Shown: piece by piece, positions 8,234 through 17,172 of the stretch
How the letters are laid out: each line of letters starts with the position of its first letter
Position numbering within the stretch: the first letter of the stretch is position 1
From: Halobaculum halobium
GTDB lineage: Archaea; Halobacteriota; Halobacteria; Halobacteriales; Haloferacaceae
Reading direction: 5' to 3'
DNA length: 64,000 bases
NCBI RefSeq assembly: GCF_030127145.1
Contig: NZ_CP126158.1
Location: forward strand, 1,922,001-1,986,000
Notes under the pieces: generated by a model
What the model saw: only the letters and a program-made list of their open reading frames with translations
Databases searched by the model: none
What the model was told of the DNA's origin: nothing
Translations under genes and position numbers: made by a program

Positions 8234-9181
8234 ATGTCGGTTCTCGAATACCTGGCGAACGGGCTCGTGTTCAGCAGCATCATCGTGTTGTCCAGCATCG
8301 GGCTCTCGCTGGTGTACTCGATCGCGAACTTCGCGAACTTCGCCCACGGCGACACGATGACCGTCGGCGCCTACACCGCGCTCGTGACGTTCGGGTTTGT
8401 GGGAACGCTCGGCGCCGAGGTACTCGGGCTTCCGCTCGGGTTCTTCCTCGCGCTGGTCGTCGGCGTCGCGGTCGCCGCAGTGGTCGCGGTACTCACCCAC
8501 AAGATCGTCTACGAGCCGCTCGATGTCGGCTCGATCGGGCTGCTCATCACGTCGATCGGTGTCGCGTTCGTGTATCGCGCGGTCATCCAACTGGGCTTCG
8601 GCACCGGGTTCGTCGAGTTCCAGATCCCGCTGTTGCGACCGATCGAGGCGCTGATCCCGTTCGGGATCCGCATGACGCTACACGACGTAGCGATCGTCGC
8701 CAGCGCCGCCGTGCTGGTCGCAGGGCTCCACGCGCTGCTCCAGTACACTGACCTCGGCCGGAAGATGCGCGCGACGGCGGACAATCCATCGCTCGCGCGG
8801 GTCTCGGGGATCCGGACCGACCGGATCGAGATCTGGACGTGGGTCATCGGCGCCGGACTCGCCGGCGCCGGCGGCGTCTTCCTCGGCCTCTACAACAATA
8901 TCTCGCCACGGATGGGGTTCAACATCCTGCTGGTCGTGTTCGCGGCCGTGATCCTCGGCGGGATCGGCTCCGTCTACGGCGCGATGGCCGGCGGCTTCCT
9001 CATCGGGATGATCAACCAACTGACGCCGATCCTCCCGCGACTCGGACAGGAGATCTCGTTCGTTCCCGAGAGCTTCGGCATTCCCATCGGCATCGAGTAC
9101 GCGAACGCCATCGCCTTTCTCATCATGGTCGCCGTGCTGCTCGTGCGCCCGTCCGGCATCGCCGGGGAGGAGGCGACGTGA
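8234..9181 (+). CDS. branched-chain-type ABC transporter permease, LivH family
   Basis: 315 residues, almost entirely hydrophobic with about eight membrane helices. Diagnostic features are the start LEYLANGLVFSSIIVLSSIGLSLVYSIANFANFAHGD, the MRATADNPSLARVSGI cytoplasmic loop that meets the ATPases, and the VVFAAVILGGIGSVYGAMAGGFLIG helix near the C-terminus. Forms the membrane channel with the LivM partner. Six bases separate it from the binding-protein stop and it overlaps livM by four bases (GTGA), so the genes are translationally coupled. Confidence 0.93.
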   Translation: MSVLEYLANGLVFSSIIVLSSIGLSLVYSIANFANFAHGDTMTVGAYTALVTFGFVGTLGAEVLGLPLGFFLALVVGVAVAAVVAVLTHKIVYEPLDVGSIGLLITSIGVAFVYRAVIQLGFGTGFVEFQIPLLRPIEALIPFGIRMTLHDVAIVASAAVLVAGLHALLQYTDLGRKMRATADNPSLARVSGIRTDRIEIWTWVIGAGLAGAGGVFLGLYNNISPRMGFNILLVVFAAVILGGIGSVYGAMAGGFLIGMINQLTPILPRLGQEISFVPESFGIPIGIEYANAIAFLIMVAVLLVRPSGIAGEEAT

Positions 9182-10599
9182 GCGTCGCCGATGGAGTGCG
9201 CGGGCGGTTCGCTGACCTGACCCGCGCGGAACAGGGCGTCGTCGGCTTCGTCGTCGCGTTGGCGGCGCTGCTGGTGTTCGGGCTCGTCACCGGCGGGCTC
9301 GCGCCGACGTACTTCCTGTATCTCGTCGGCCTCGTCGGGATGTACGTCCTGCTGTCGTTCGGGCTGAACGCGCAGTGGGGGTACACCGGGCTGATCAACT
9401 TCTCCGTCGCGGCGTTCTTCGGGATCGGCGCATACGGCACGGCGCTGTTGACCGCCGGTAACTCGCCGATCGGGGCCGACGGGTGGCAGTTCAGGCTCCT
9501 CGGCGTCGACCTCGTGTGGGTCTCCGGGGCGCGGCTCTACGGTCTCCTCCCGCTCACCCTCGTCGGCTTGCTGGCCGCGATCCTCCTCGCGGTCGTCGTC
9601 GCGGTCGCGATCGGGATCCCGACGCTCCGCCTGCGTGCGGACTACCTCGCGATCGCGTCGCTTGGACTCGCAGAGGTCGTCCGACTGCTGTTCTTGAACC
9701 AGCGCGACGTGACCAACGGGAGCGCCGGGCTGCGGGGGCTGCCTGGCTTCTTCGACGGCTGGCCGGTGCTTGGCACGCTCCCGCAGACGCTGCCCGGCAT
9801 CCGGGTCCACGAACTCCAACTCGGGATCCCGGGGGTGTTCACGACGCGCCTCTTCGGGTTCACGCTCGGAACGCCGTTCTGGCAGGCGCTGTTGAACGTC
9901 GCGCTCGTGGTCGCGATGGCCGGCGCGGTGTACGCGGTGTTGCGCCGCGTCCACCGCTCGCCGTGGGGGCGCGTGCTCCGGACGATCCGGTCGGACGACG
10001 ACCTCGCGGAGGCGCTGGGGAAAAACACCTACGCGTTCAAGATGCAGTCGTTCGTGCTCGGGAGCGTCATCATGGCGCTGGCGGGCGTGTTCTACGCGCA
10101 CCTGAATCTCTTCGTCAGCCCGGGCGACCTGGAGCCGATCAACACGTTCTACGTGTGGATCGCGGTGATCCTCGGCGGGAGCGGCTCGAACCGCGGGGCG
10201 ATCTTGGGCGGCTTCGTCGTCATCACCATCCGCGAAGGGACCCGCTTCCTCGCGGAGGTGCTGCCGGCGTCGTTCCCGGTCGATCTGCCGCTCGTGACGA
10301 GCACGTACGCGACGATCGTGAACAACTTCGGGTCGACGCGGCTGCTCGCGGTCGGCGTGCTCATCATCCTCGTGATGCGGTTCCGGCCGCAGGGCGTGCT
10401 CCCGCCGCAGCGAGAGCTCATCTGGCCGGCATCGGTCGCCGCCTCTGCGGGGCCGGGCGAGACGAACCCCCGCGAGACGATCGACGAGGAGACGACCGCG
10501 ACGGCGACCGCGGCCGCCCCGGAGGCGGAGGCCGATGCTGCCGACTCCGAGGCGGAGGCCGGCGCCGCCGGCCGCGACGGGGGTGAGTCCGATGAGTGA
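9178..10599 (+). CDS. branched-chain-type ABC transporter permease, LivM family
   Basis: 473 residues starting at a GTG that overlaps the livH stop (GTGA at 9178). About nine membrane helices: YFLYLVGLVGMYVLLSFGLNAQWGYTGLINFSVAAFFGIGAYGTALL is the family hallmark, and VLRTIRSDDDLAEALGKNTYAFKMQSFVLGS is the ATPase-coupling loop. The last ~55 residues form an Ala/Glu/Asp-rich, probably disordered cytoplasmic tail (TATATAAAPEAEADAADSEAEAG), a halophile extra compared with bacterial LivM. Pairs with LivH as the second half of the pore. Ends within the first codons of livG. Confidence 0.92.
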   Translation: MSVADGVRGRFADLTRAEQGVVGFVVALAALLVFGLVTGGLAPTYFLYLVGLVGMYVLLSFGLNAQWGYTGLINFSVAAFFGIGAYGTALLTAGNSPIGADGWQFRLLGVDLVWVSGARLYGLLPLTLVGLLAAILLAVVVAVAIGIPTLRLRADYLAIASLGLAEVVRLLFLNQRDVTNGSAGLRGLPGFFDGWPVLGTLPQTLPGIRVHELQLGIPGVFTTRLFGFTLGTPFWQALLNVALVVAMAGAVYAVLRRVHRSPWGRVLRTIRSDDDLAEALGKNTYAFKMQSFVLGSVIMALAGVFYAHLNLFVSPGDLEPINTFYVWIAVILGGSGSNRGAILGGFVVITIREGTRFLAEVLPASFPVDLPLVTSTYATIVNNFGSTRLLAVGVLIILVMRFRPQGVLPPQRELIWPASVAASAGPGETNPRETIDEETTATATAAAPEAEADAADSEAEAGAAGRDGGESDE

Positions 10600-11407
10600 C
10601 GCCGCTCCCGACCTGTACGACGGCCCGAACCTCGACAAGGAGGATATCGTGTTGCGCGTCGACGAGCTCCGGAAGACGTTCGGCGGCCTCGTCGCCACCG
10701 ACGACGCCTCCTTCGCCGTCGAGCGGGGGAGCGTCACGGGGCTCATCGGTCCGAACGGCGCCGGCAAGTCCACGCTGTTCAACCTCATCTCGGGCTTCTA
10801 CGAGCCCGACGCGGGGCACGTCTCGGTCAACGGGGTCGACGTGACCGGCGCCCCACCCCACGAAGTCGCTGACGAGGGGCTGATCCGGACGTTCCAGACG
10901 CCCCGAAAACTGGAGGGGATGACCGTCCGCGAAGCGATGCTCGTCGGGCCGCAGCGCCAGCCCGGCGAGTCGTTCGTGAAGCTGTTCACGAGCCCCGGCG
11001 AGGTCGAAGCCGCGGAGACGCGCAACATCGAGGACGCCCAGCGGATGCTGGAGCAGTTCGAGATCGACCACCTCGCGACGCAGCCGGCGACCGACCTCTC
11101 GGGCGGCCAGCTGAAGTTGGTGGAGCTCGCACGGGCGATGCTCGCCGAGCCCGAGCTCCTCATGCTCGACGAGCCGGTCGCGGGGGTCAACCCGACGCTC
11201 GCGAACAAGCTGCGCGACCACATCGCCCGCCTCAACGAGGACGGCGTGACGCTGTGCATCATCGAACACGACATGGAGTTCATCATGAACCTCGCCGACC
11301 CGATCATCGTGCTTGACCAGGGCAGCGTCCTCGTGGAGGGGACGCCCGAGGCAGTCAGAAGCGACGACCGCGTGATCGACGCCTACCTCGGAGGGCCGGG
11401 CGAATGA
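10592..11407 (+). CDS. branched-chain-type ABC transporter ATPase, LivG family
   Basis: 271 residues. Walker A GPNGAGKST, Q-loop FQTPRKLEGMTVREAM, ABC signature LSGGQLKLVELARAM, Walker B LLMLDEPVAGVNP and the switch histidine in CIIEHDMEF are all intact, so it should hydrolyse ATP. The insertion between Walker A and the signature is typical of LivG. The ATG at 10592 overlaps the livM stop by eight bases; the livF start overlaps its stop by four. Powers the transporter of 6896-10599 from the cytoplasmic side. Confidence 0.93.
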   Translation: MSDAAPDLYDGPNLDKEDIVLRVDELRKTFGGLVATDDASFAVERGSVTGLIGPNGAGKSTLFNLISGFYEPDAGHVSVNGVDVTGAPPHEVADEGLIRTFQTPRKLEGMTVREAMLVGPQRQPGESFVKLFTSPGEVEAAETRNIEDAQRMLEQFEIDHLATQPATDLSGGQLKLVELARAMLAEPELLMLDEPVAGVNPTLANKLRDHIARLNEDGVTLCIIEHDMEFIMNLADPIIVLDQGSVLVEGTPEAVRSDDRVIDAYLGGPGE

Positions 11408-12189
11408 GCGACGACCCGGCGTCGTCGACGGCTGACGCGGACGGTTCGGCGGACGCGTCCGTCGAGTCGGACCCGCCCGCCGCCGACCCCATCCTCTCGG
11501 TCGAACACGTCGACAGCGGCTACGGCGACGTGCAGGTGCTCGACGACCTCTCACTGACGCTCGCGGACGGCGAGGTCGCGTGTCTCATCGGGCCGAACGG
11601 CGCCGGCAAGTCGACGGTGCTGAAGACCGTGTTCGGACTGCTGACGCCGTGGTCGGGGCACGTCCGCTACCGCGGCGACGACATCGGCGGGCTGGCTCCC
11701 GAAGACGTCGTCCGCGAAGGGATCGGCTACGTTCCCCAGACCGAGAACGTGTTCGGGAACCTCACGATCGAGGAGAACCTCCGCATGGGCGGGGTCGCCC
11801 GCGACGACGACCTCGGGCCGGTGATCGACGAACTGTACGACCGGTTCCCGATCCTCACCGAGAAGCGGAACGCGAAGGCCCGAACGCTCTCGGGTGGCCA
11901 GCGACAGGTGCTGGCGTTCGCCCGCGCGCTCGTGATGGAGCCGGACGTCCTGCTCATCGACGAGCCGTCCGCGGGGTTGGCGCCCAACACCGCCGACGAG
12001 GTGTTCGACGACGTGCTCGCGGTCAACGAGCTCGGGACGGCGATCTTGATGGTCGAGCAGAACGCCCGCAAGGGCCTGTCCATCTCCGACTCGGGGTACG
12101 TCCTCGACCAGGGGAGCGTCGCGTACGCCGACGAGGCGGACGCGCTGCTCGACAACCCCGAGGTGTCGAGGCTGTACCTCGGCGGGTAG
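11404..12189 (+). CDS. branched-chain-type ABC transporter ATPase, LivF family
   Basis: 261 residues. After an acidic 30-residue N-terminal extension come Walker A GPNGAGKST, the LivF-typical GIGYVPQTENVFGNLTIEENLRMG, signature LSGGQRQVLAFARAL, Walker B VLLIDEPSAGLAP and the switch region MVEQNAR. Together with LivG it forms the ATP-hydrolysing heterodimer. Last gene of the five-gene transport operon; 84 bases then separate it from an independently promoted gene. Confidence 0.93.
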   Translation: MSDDPASSTADADGSADASVESDPPAADPILSVEHVDSGYGDVQVLDDLSLTLADGEVACLIGPNGAGKSTVLKTVFGLLTPWSGHVRYRGDDIGGLAPEDVVREGIGYVPQTENVFGNLTIEENLRMGGVARDDDLGPVIDELYDRFPILTEKRNAKARTLSGGQRQVLAFARALVMEPDVLLIDEPSAGLAPNTADEVFDDVLAVNELGTAILMVEQNARKGLSISDSGYVLDQGSVAYADEADALLDNPEVSRLYLGG

Positions 12190-12273
12190 TCGTCGCCGCG
12201 TCGTCGGCGGCTGCGCGCCGCGGAGACGCACGGCATCGAAACCCTTAGTGTAGGAACCCGCCAAGCCGAGCGC

Positions 12274-12540
12274 ATGAAGAAGCTCATCGTCCACGGTGAC
12301 CCGGGCCTCCGCAAGGACGGCATCATCGACTACGACGACGAGGAGATGCGCGTCTTCTCCGTCCAGCGCCAGGGGGAGTACCACGGCCCAGACGAGCCGC
12401 AGCTGTGGTGTACCATCGGCACCGACGACGAGCGCGAGGACTTCGAGACGAAGACGTACGTTCCCCACTGGCTGGAGGTCGACACCATCGACGCCGAGGC
12501 GCTCGACATCGTCAAAGCCGGCGGCGACCTCAACGTCTGA
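12274..12540 (+). CDS. HAH_0734 family protein, function unknown
   Basis: 88 residues, MKKLIVHGDPGLRKDGIIDYDDEEMRVFSVQRQGEYHGPD, soluble and acidic with no cysteine pairs beyond the single one in LWCTIG. I recognise it as the small conserved haloarchaeal HAH_0734 family, which has no assigned function. A TATA-like CCCTTAGTG lies about 26 bases before the ATG, so it is a leaderless single gene. Convergent with the DUF2298 gene. Confidence 0.85.
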   Translation: MKKLIVHGDPGLRKDGIIDYDDEEMRVFSVQRQGEYHGPDEPQLWCTIGTDDEREDFETKTYVPHWLEVDTIDAEALDIVKAGGDLNV

Positions 12541-12579
12541 ACGCCGGCGACCGCCGCTCCCCGCTTTCTGGGTCGCCCG

Positions 12580-14991
12580 TCAGTTTTCTTCCTCCCGCAG
12601 CGACGACGCCGGCGGCAGCTCCGACTCCGTCACCCGGAACACCGTCACCGACGGGGTCGAGGCCTCCTCGACCACGTCGACGCCATCGATCGACGCGAAG
12701 TCGATCAGCCCGCGGCCGTCGTAGCGCTCGCGCTCGGCCGGGCCGACCCACACGTAGCGCACGTCGTACTCGCGGAAGACCTCGACGGCGGCCGCATCGG
12801 ACGTGTAGGCGTCGTCGACCGCGCGGACCCGCCCGAAGTACGCCTCGGGGCCGCGGTAGCCGACCTCGTGGTGCCAGCCGGCGACCGTCGGGAGTCCGGT
12901 GAGGCTCGCGGCGGGACTGGCGTCCCACTGGTACATCCTGGGCGAGTGGCCGTACCGGCTCTCTGCGCCGGGGTACACTCCGGTCGCGGGCGCCGAGAGG
13001 ATCGCGGGTTGGCCCTCGCGGGCGTCCAGCCAGTCGATCGCCCGCTCCTGGCTGGGGTGGAACGCGCCGACGAAGTGGGTGCCGTCGAGCGTCGGGTCGT
13101 CGGGATATCCCTCGTTCACGTGCGCCGGAACGGCGAAGGCGGCGTACATCCCGGTCGACACGAGCAGCGCGGCGACGAACAGCGCCGCCGCCACGTCGCG
13201 CGTGCCCGAACTCGGCCACAGCGCCGAGGCGCCCGGGCGCGGTACGGCCTCCAGTATCCCCGCGAGGACGACGCCCGCCGCGGCTGCCCACAGCGGCCAC
13301 ACCTGCGCGTACGTCTTGAAGACCGTGTTCATCCGGCCGGGACCGGCCTGCTCGTTCAGGTAGACGAGTTCGACCGCGAGCGCCAGCCCCGCGCCGCCGA
13401 CGATCAACACCGTCTCGAACCCAGCGCGGTCGGTCCGGAGCGCGACCCACCCCGCGATCAGCAGCGTCCCGAAGAGCCCGAGCGCGGGGAGTCCGACGGC
13501 GAACCCCGCGAGCGCTAACGCGACGCCCCCGGTGACCACCGCCACCGGGCGCTCCCGGCCGACGGCCCCGAGCACCCCCGCGAGGAACGTCGCGAGAAAC
13601 GCCCCGTGGACGACGAGGAGGCTGCCGAACGACGAGCGCATCTCGACGGGCAGCACCGCGAGCTCGCGCTCGCTGCCGCCGCCGGCGACGGCGACGAGCA
13701 GGAACGGGGCGGCGACGACGACCGCGAGCACCCCCGCGGCGGCGACTACCACTGCGGCGACAACCGGCCGGGCGAGTTCCGCGGGAAGACGGGGAGCGGT
13801 CGGGTGGGCTCTCCCGTCTCCCCGTTCGCTGCCGAGCGCCGCGTCGAGCCGGCGCCGAAGCGACGCGGGAAGCAGCGTCCGCGGCGCCGCGGGTGCGGCC
13901 GCGAGCGCCAGCCACGCCAGGCCGAACACGCTCGGGAAGCTCCACGTGTCGAGCACGACTTGGAAGCCGCCGACGAGCGGCACGGCGCCGAACAGGAGCA
14001 GCCGCCGGCGACGCGTCTCCGACTCGGGCGTGCGATAGAGCGAGAACGCGAGCGCCGCCCCAAGCAGGAGGAACGGCGTCATCGTCATGTGCGCGTGGAG
14101 GTCGCCGTTGAGCCACGCGAACAGCGGGAACTCGTTGATCGTTCCCTCGATGATGCGACTGGCAGTCCAGTAGGAGAACTCCCGGGCGACGAGTTCGCCC
14201 GCGTCGAGGTCGAGGACGCCGGCCACGCGTTCGCGAAGCCCGGGCGGAAGCGCGCGGACGAACACCCAGCCGGCGGTGTGGATGTTCCCGGCGAGGCCGA
14301 CGAGGAACACCCCGAGGAGACCAGCGATCCGGCGCGAACGCCCTCTGCTCGCCGCGACCGCGCCCGCGAGGTCGTAGACAGCGGCGACGAGCATCGCGAA
14401 GACGCCCGCGAGGGCGAGGTTGTACCCGAAGCGGGCGGGCGTCGCCGTCAGCAGTGAGAACAGCGCCGCCAGCAGGTGCCCCCCGTAGTAGTAGCGGACG
14501 GACTCGCCGGCGAACCACATGTCCTCCGGCGGCAGCGCGTCCGCCCGCAGCAGCGACTTGAGGAGCCCGTAATCGAGGAACTTCTCGCCGGCGCTGGGGT
14601 CGACGCCGGGATCGAACGCGCGGATCACCACGACGAACAGGAACGCGACCGCGAACACCGCGGCGGTCTCGGCGACGACGGTCCGGTCCGGAAGTCTCTC
14701 GACCGCGTCGTCGTCGAGTGCGACGGCGCCCTCGCGAAGCGCGTCGCGGTCCAGCACCGTCGCGACCGCGAGCGCGAGCAGGACGACCACTCCCGCCGCG
14801 AGCGCGATCGGGCCGAACGCCACGCGCCCGACCCAGAACGCGACGAGGCCGAGCGTCAGCGCGGAGAGAGGAAGCGAGAAGCCGATGCCCCGCGTCGCCG
14901 ACCGCGGGAACAGTCGGGCGGCCAGCGGCATCCCGACGGCGCCGAGCGCGAGGAGGGCGACGAGCCAGCGGACGACGAGACCGTACTCCAT
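12580..14991 (-). CDS. large polytopic membrane protein, DUF2298 (Chlor_Arch_YYY) family
   Basis: 803 residues with more than ten hydrophobic helices along its length. The family-naming YYY motif is visible in AGESVRYYYGGHLLAALFS. Other conserved blocks are SYWTASRIIEGTINEFPLFAWLNGDLHAHM and the soluble C-terminal part with VYPGAESRYGHSPRMYQWD and REYDVRYVWVGPAERERY. The organisation (luminal-type loops plus many helices) resembles GT-C membrane glycosyltransferases; a role in cell-surface glycosylation is my inference, supported by the GT2 and GtrA genes 0.5 kb away. Start chosen at the ATG 14991 (MEYGLVVRWL): a TATA-like AACTTACCCC lies about 27 bases upstream, and the longer reading upstream is not protein-like. 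Confidence 0.85.
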   Translation of the reverse strand: MEYGLVVRWLVALLALGAVGMPLAARLFPRSATRGIGFSLPLSALTLGLVAFWVGRVAFGPIALAAGVVVLLALAVATVLDRDALREGAVALDDDAVERLPDRTVVAETAAVFAVAFLFVVVIRAFDPGVDPSAGEKFLDYGLLKSLLRADALPPEDMWFAGESVRYYYGGHLLAALFSLLTATPARFGYNLALAGVFAMLVAAVYDLAGAVAASRGRSRRIAGLLGVFLVGLAGNIHTAGWVFVRALPPGLRERVAGVLDLDAGELVAREFSYWTASRIIEGTINEFPLFAWLNGDLHAHMTMTPFLLLGAALAFSLYRTPESETRRRRLLLFGAVPLVGGFQVVLDTWSFPSVFGLAWLALAAAPAAPRTLLPASLRRRLDAALGSERGDGRAHPTAPRLPAELARPVVAAVVVAAAGVLAVVVAAPFLLVAVAGGGSERELAVLPVEMRSSFGSLLVVHGAFLATFLAGVLGAVGRERPVAVVTGGVALALAGFAVGLPALGLFGTLLIAGWVALRTDRAGFETVLIVGGAGLALAVELVYLNEQAGPGRMNTVFKTYAQVWPLWAAAAGVVLAGILEAVPRPGASALWPSSGTRDVAAALFVAALLVSTGMYAAFAVPAHVNEGYPDDPTLDGTHFVGAFHPSQERAIDWLDAREGQPAILSAPATGVYPGAESRYGHSPRMYQWDASPAASLTGLPTVAGWHHEVGYRGPEAYFGRVRAVDDAYTSDAAAVEVFREYDVRYVWVGPAERERYDGRGLIDFASIDGVDVVEEASTPSVTVFRVTESELPPASSLREEEN

Positions 14992-15188
14992 CGGTTTCCA
15001 CCGGTCGCCGCCGGGGTAAGTTCCTTTCCCTCCACCGCGGAGGAGGACCGCTCGCAGCACACGTCCGCAAGCGACGCCGCCGGCGTCGACCGCCGCCGGC
15101 GGCGTCAGCGTCCCTCGGCTGTGAGTTCCCGGCGGTACTCGATCCGGCCGACACCAACGACTAAGCGTCGGCGACTCCGAGACGGTGT

Positions 15189-15455
15189 GTGCCACGACAG
15201 GACGAGTCCGATCGGGGTGATACGGCCGACGGGGCCGACGGAGTCGACGCCGAGGTGCAGCCGTTCGGCGACAATCGGATGCTGATCGCCGGCGGGGTCA
15301 CGCTGGTCGGTGCGGTGGCGGGAAACCTGGTCGTGCAGGTGCTGGTCGCCGAGGGAACGCTCCCCTCCGGTGCCGACGAGGCGACGCTGCCCGTCTTTGC
15401 GGCGGTCGCCGTCGTCGGACTGGTGGTCCTGGTCGGGTCGTTCCTCCGGCGGTAG
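15189..15455 (+). CDS. small two-TM membrane protein
   Basis: 88 residues from a GTG start. A charged, acidic N-terminal 28 residues is followed by two helices, MLIAGGVTLVGAVAGNLVVQVLV and ATLPVFAAVAVVGLVVLVGSFL, with a short loop and a terminal RR. It is divergent from DUF2298 and 61 bases upstream of the glycosyltransferase, which has its own TATA element. I do not recognise the family; codon use supports a real gene. Confidence 0.65.
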   Translation: MPRQDESDRGDTADGADGVDAEVQPFGDNRMLIAGGVTLVGAVAGNLVVQVLVAEGTLPSGADEATLPVFAAVAVVGLVVLVGSFLRR

Positions 15456-15516
15456 CCGATACCGCTACCGGGCCGTGTTCGCACCGTTTTTATCCGGCGG
15501 TACGGAATCCCCGGGT

Positions 15517-16458
15517 ATGCAGCCGACCGTCGGCGTCGTCGTCCCCGCCTATCACCCGGACCTCGGTCGGCTCCGGACCTACCTCCGTGCGATCCGCGAG
15601 ACGATCGACCCCGACGAGCTCCGCGTCGAACTCGACCTCCCGAACGGCGCCCGGGGCGCCGGCGACGGTGACGCCGCCGCGACCGCCTCGACGACTCCCG
15701 GCTCCGGCTCCGAAGACTCGGTCTCCTTCGCGCTTCCCGACGACGTGGACTGCCGCGTCGTTCGTCGCCGCCGCGGCAAGGGGGCGGCCGTCACCGCCGG
15801 CTTCGAGGCGCTCTCGACGGACGTGTACGCCTTCGCCGACGCCGACGGCGCGACGCCGGCGTCATCGCTTGCGGACGTGATCGCCCCGGTCCGCGACGGC
15901 GACGCGGATCTCGCCGCGGGGTCCCGCCGTCACCCGGACTCCGTGGTCCGATCCCACCAGACGTTCGCTCGGCGCTTCCTCGGCGACGGCTTCGCGTGGA
16001 TCGCGCGCCGCCTGCTCGACGCCGAACTGTACGACTACCAGTGCGGCGCGAAGGCGATCACCGCGACCGCGTGGGAACGCGCCCGCGACCACCTGTACGA
16101 GCCGGGATTCGCGTGGGATATCGAACTCGTCGCGGTCGCCGCGGGGTTGGACTACCGGATCCTCGAAGTGCCCGTCGCCTGGGAGGATCAGCCGGGATCG
16201 ACGGTCTCGCCCGTGAGCGACACGCTCGACATGGGCCGCGGGCTGCTGGTCGCGCGACACCGCGCGCGGCTCATCCGCGACGACCGGCTCCATCGGTTGA
16301 TCGACCGCGAGGACGGCGTCGCATTGATAGACCGACCTGACGACAGCGGAGCCGTGAGCGACGGGGGCGCCGCCCCGGGCGCCGCGGGCGAGCACGACGG
16401 GACCGAAGGGGAACACGTCGCGAGCGATGACGACCCAGACGGAACCGAGTCGCGATGA
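15517..16458 (+). CDS. GT2-family glycosyltransferase (dolichyl-phosphate-sugar synthase type)
   Basis: 313 residues. GT-A fold: TVGVVVPAYHPDLGRLRTYLRAI (nucleotide-binding), RRRRGKGAAVTAGFEA, the metal-binding AFADADGATPASSL, and DYQCGAKAITATAWERARDHLYEPGFAWDIELVAVAAGLDYRILEVPVAWEDQPGS, which is typical of ALG5/DPM-like enzymes that load a sugar onto a polyprenyl phosphate. An acidic ~50-residue tail follows. A TTTTTAT element 26 bases before the ATG implies a leaderless mRNA. It overlaps the GtrA gene by four bases, so the two likely act together: the sugar is placed on the lipid in the cytoplasm and then flipped. Confidence 0.88.
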   Translation: MQPTVGVVVPAYHPDLGRLRTYLRAIRETIDPDELRVELDLPNGARGAGDGDAAATASTTPGSGSEDSVSFALPDDVDCRVVRRRRGKGAAVTAGFEALSTDVYAFADADGATPASSLADVIAPVRDGDADLAAGSRRHPDSVVRSHQTFARRFLGDGFAWIARRLLDAELYDYQCGAKAITATAWERARDHLYEPGFAWDIELVAVAAGLDYRILEVPVAWEDQPGSTVSPVSDTLDMGRGLLVARHRARLIRDDRLHRLIDREDGVALIDRPDDSGAVSDGGAAPGAAGEHDGTEGEHVASDDDPDGTESR

Positions 16459-16904
16459 GCGACGACGGCGCGCTCGCGGCGCTGGCCTCGGGGACGCGCA
16501 TCGGCCAGTTCGTCTCCGTCGGCGTCGTCGGCTTCGCCTTCGACATCGCGACCTCGACGGCGCTGCGCGAGCTCGGCGTCTTCCCGGAGGTCGCCGCGTT
16601 CGTCGGTATCGAGGTGGCCGTCGTCGTGATGTTCCTGCTCAACGACCGCGTGACGTTCGCCGAGGAGGGGCTCGGCGGGCTCGCCCCGACGCTGCGGCGG
16701 CTCGCGAAGTCGAACGTCGTTCGCGCCGGCGGTATCGCCGTCCAGTTGCTGGTGTTCACGGCGTTGTACCGCGGACTCGCGCTGCCGCTGTCGGTCGCGG
16801 GGATCGACCTCTGGTTCGTCGTCTCCCGGGCTGGCGGCATCGGTGTCGGGATGATCGTCAACTACGTCGCAGAGAGCGTGTTCACCTGGCGCGTGCTTGA
16901 CTGA
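16455..16904 (+). CDS. GtrA-family membrane protein
   Basis: 149 residues with four hydrophobic helices: IGQFVSVGVVGFAFDIATSTAL, AAFVGIEVAVVVMFLLNDRVTF, GGIAVQLLVFTALYRGLALPL and AGGIGVGMIVNYVAESVFTW. This is the GtrA/DPMS-TM family, generally linked to moving lipid-linked sugars across the membrane. The start ATG overlaps the glycosyltransferase stop (ATGA). Operon partner of 15517-16458. Confidence 0.9.
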   Translation: MSDDGALAALASGTRIGQFVSVGVVGFAFDIATSTALRELGVFPEVAAFVGIEVAVVVMFLLNDRVTFAEEGLGGLAPTLRRLAKSNVVRAGGIAVQLLVFTALYRGLALPLSVAGIDLWFVVSRAGGIGVGMIVNYVAESVFTWRVLD

Positions 16905-16948
16905 CGTGGCTCAAACCCACACACGGCGGCGGGATACGAAACACAACC

Positions 16949-16956
16949 CTTACAAG
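16949..16956 (+). promoter_or_regulatory. probable TATA/box A of the initiator tRNA gene
   Basis: CTTACAAG centred about 26 bases before the first base of the tRNA. Confidence 0.5.
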
Positions 16957-16978
16957 TACAGGTCGAATTGTATTTGGT

Positions 16979-17053
16979 AGCGGGATGGGATAGCCAGGAG
17001 ATTCCGCCGGGCTCATAACCCGGAGATCGGTAGTTCAAATCTACCTCCCGCTA
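16979..17053 (+). tRNA. initiator tRNA-Met (CAU)
   Basis: 75 bases. Acceptor stem AGCGGGA pairs with TCCCGCT, and the discriminator base is A. The anticodon loop is CTCATAA with a stem ending in GGG/CCC (CCGGG-CCCGG), and the T arm contains GTTCAAATC. The A1:U72 end pair and three G:C pairs under the anticodon mark the archaeal initiator rather than elongator tRNA. CCA is not encoded. A box A-like CTTACAAG (16949-16956) lies about 26 bases upstream. Confidence 0.95.
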
Positions 17054-17172
17054 TGTTCTCGACGCGCGCCGCGAACGATGAACAGAGTGAATCGTGAGTC
17101 GCGCGCCAGACAGTGCGTCCGAGAGAGATTTGAGCAGGGAGTGAAGCGAGCGCATGCGAGCGGAACGACCGT

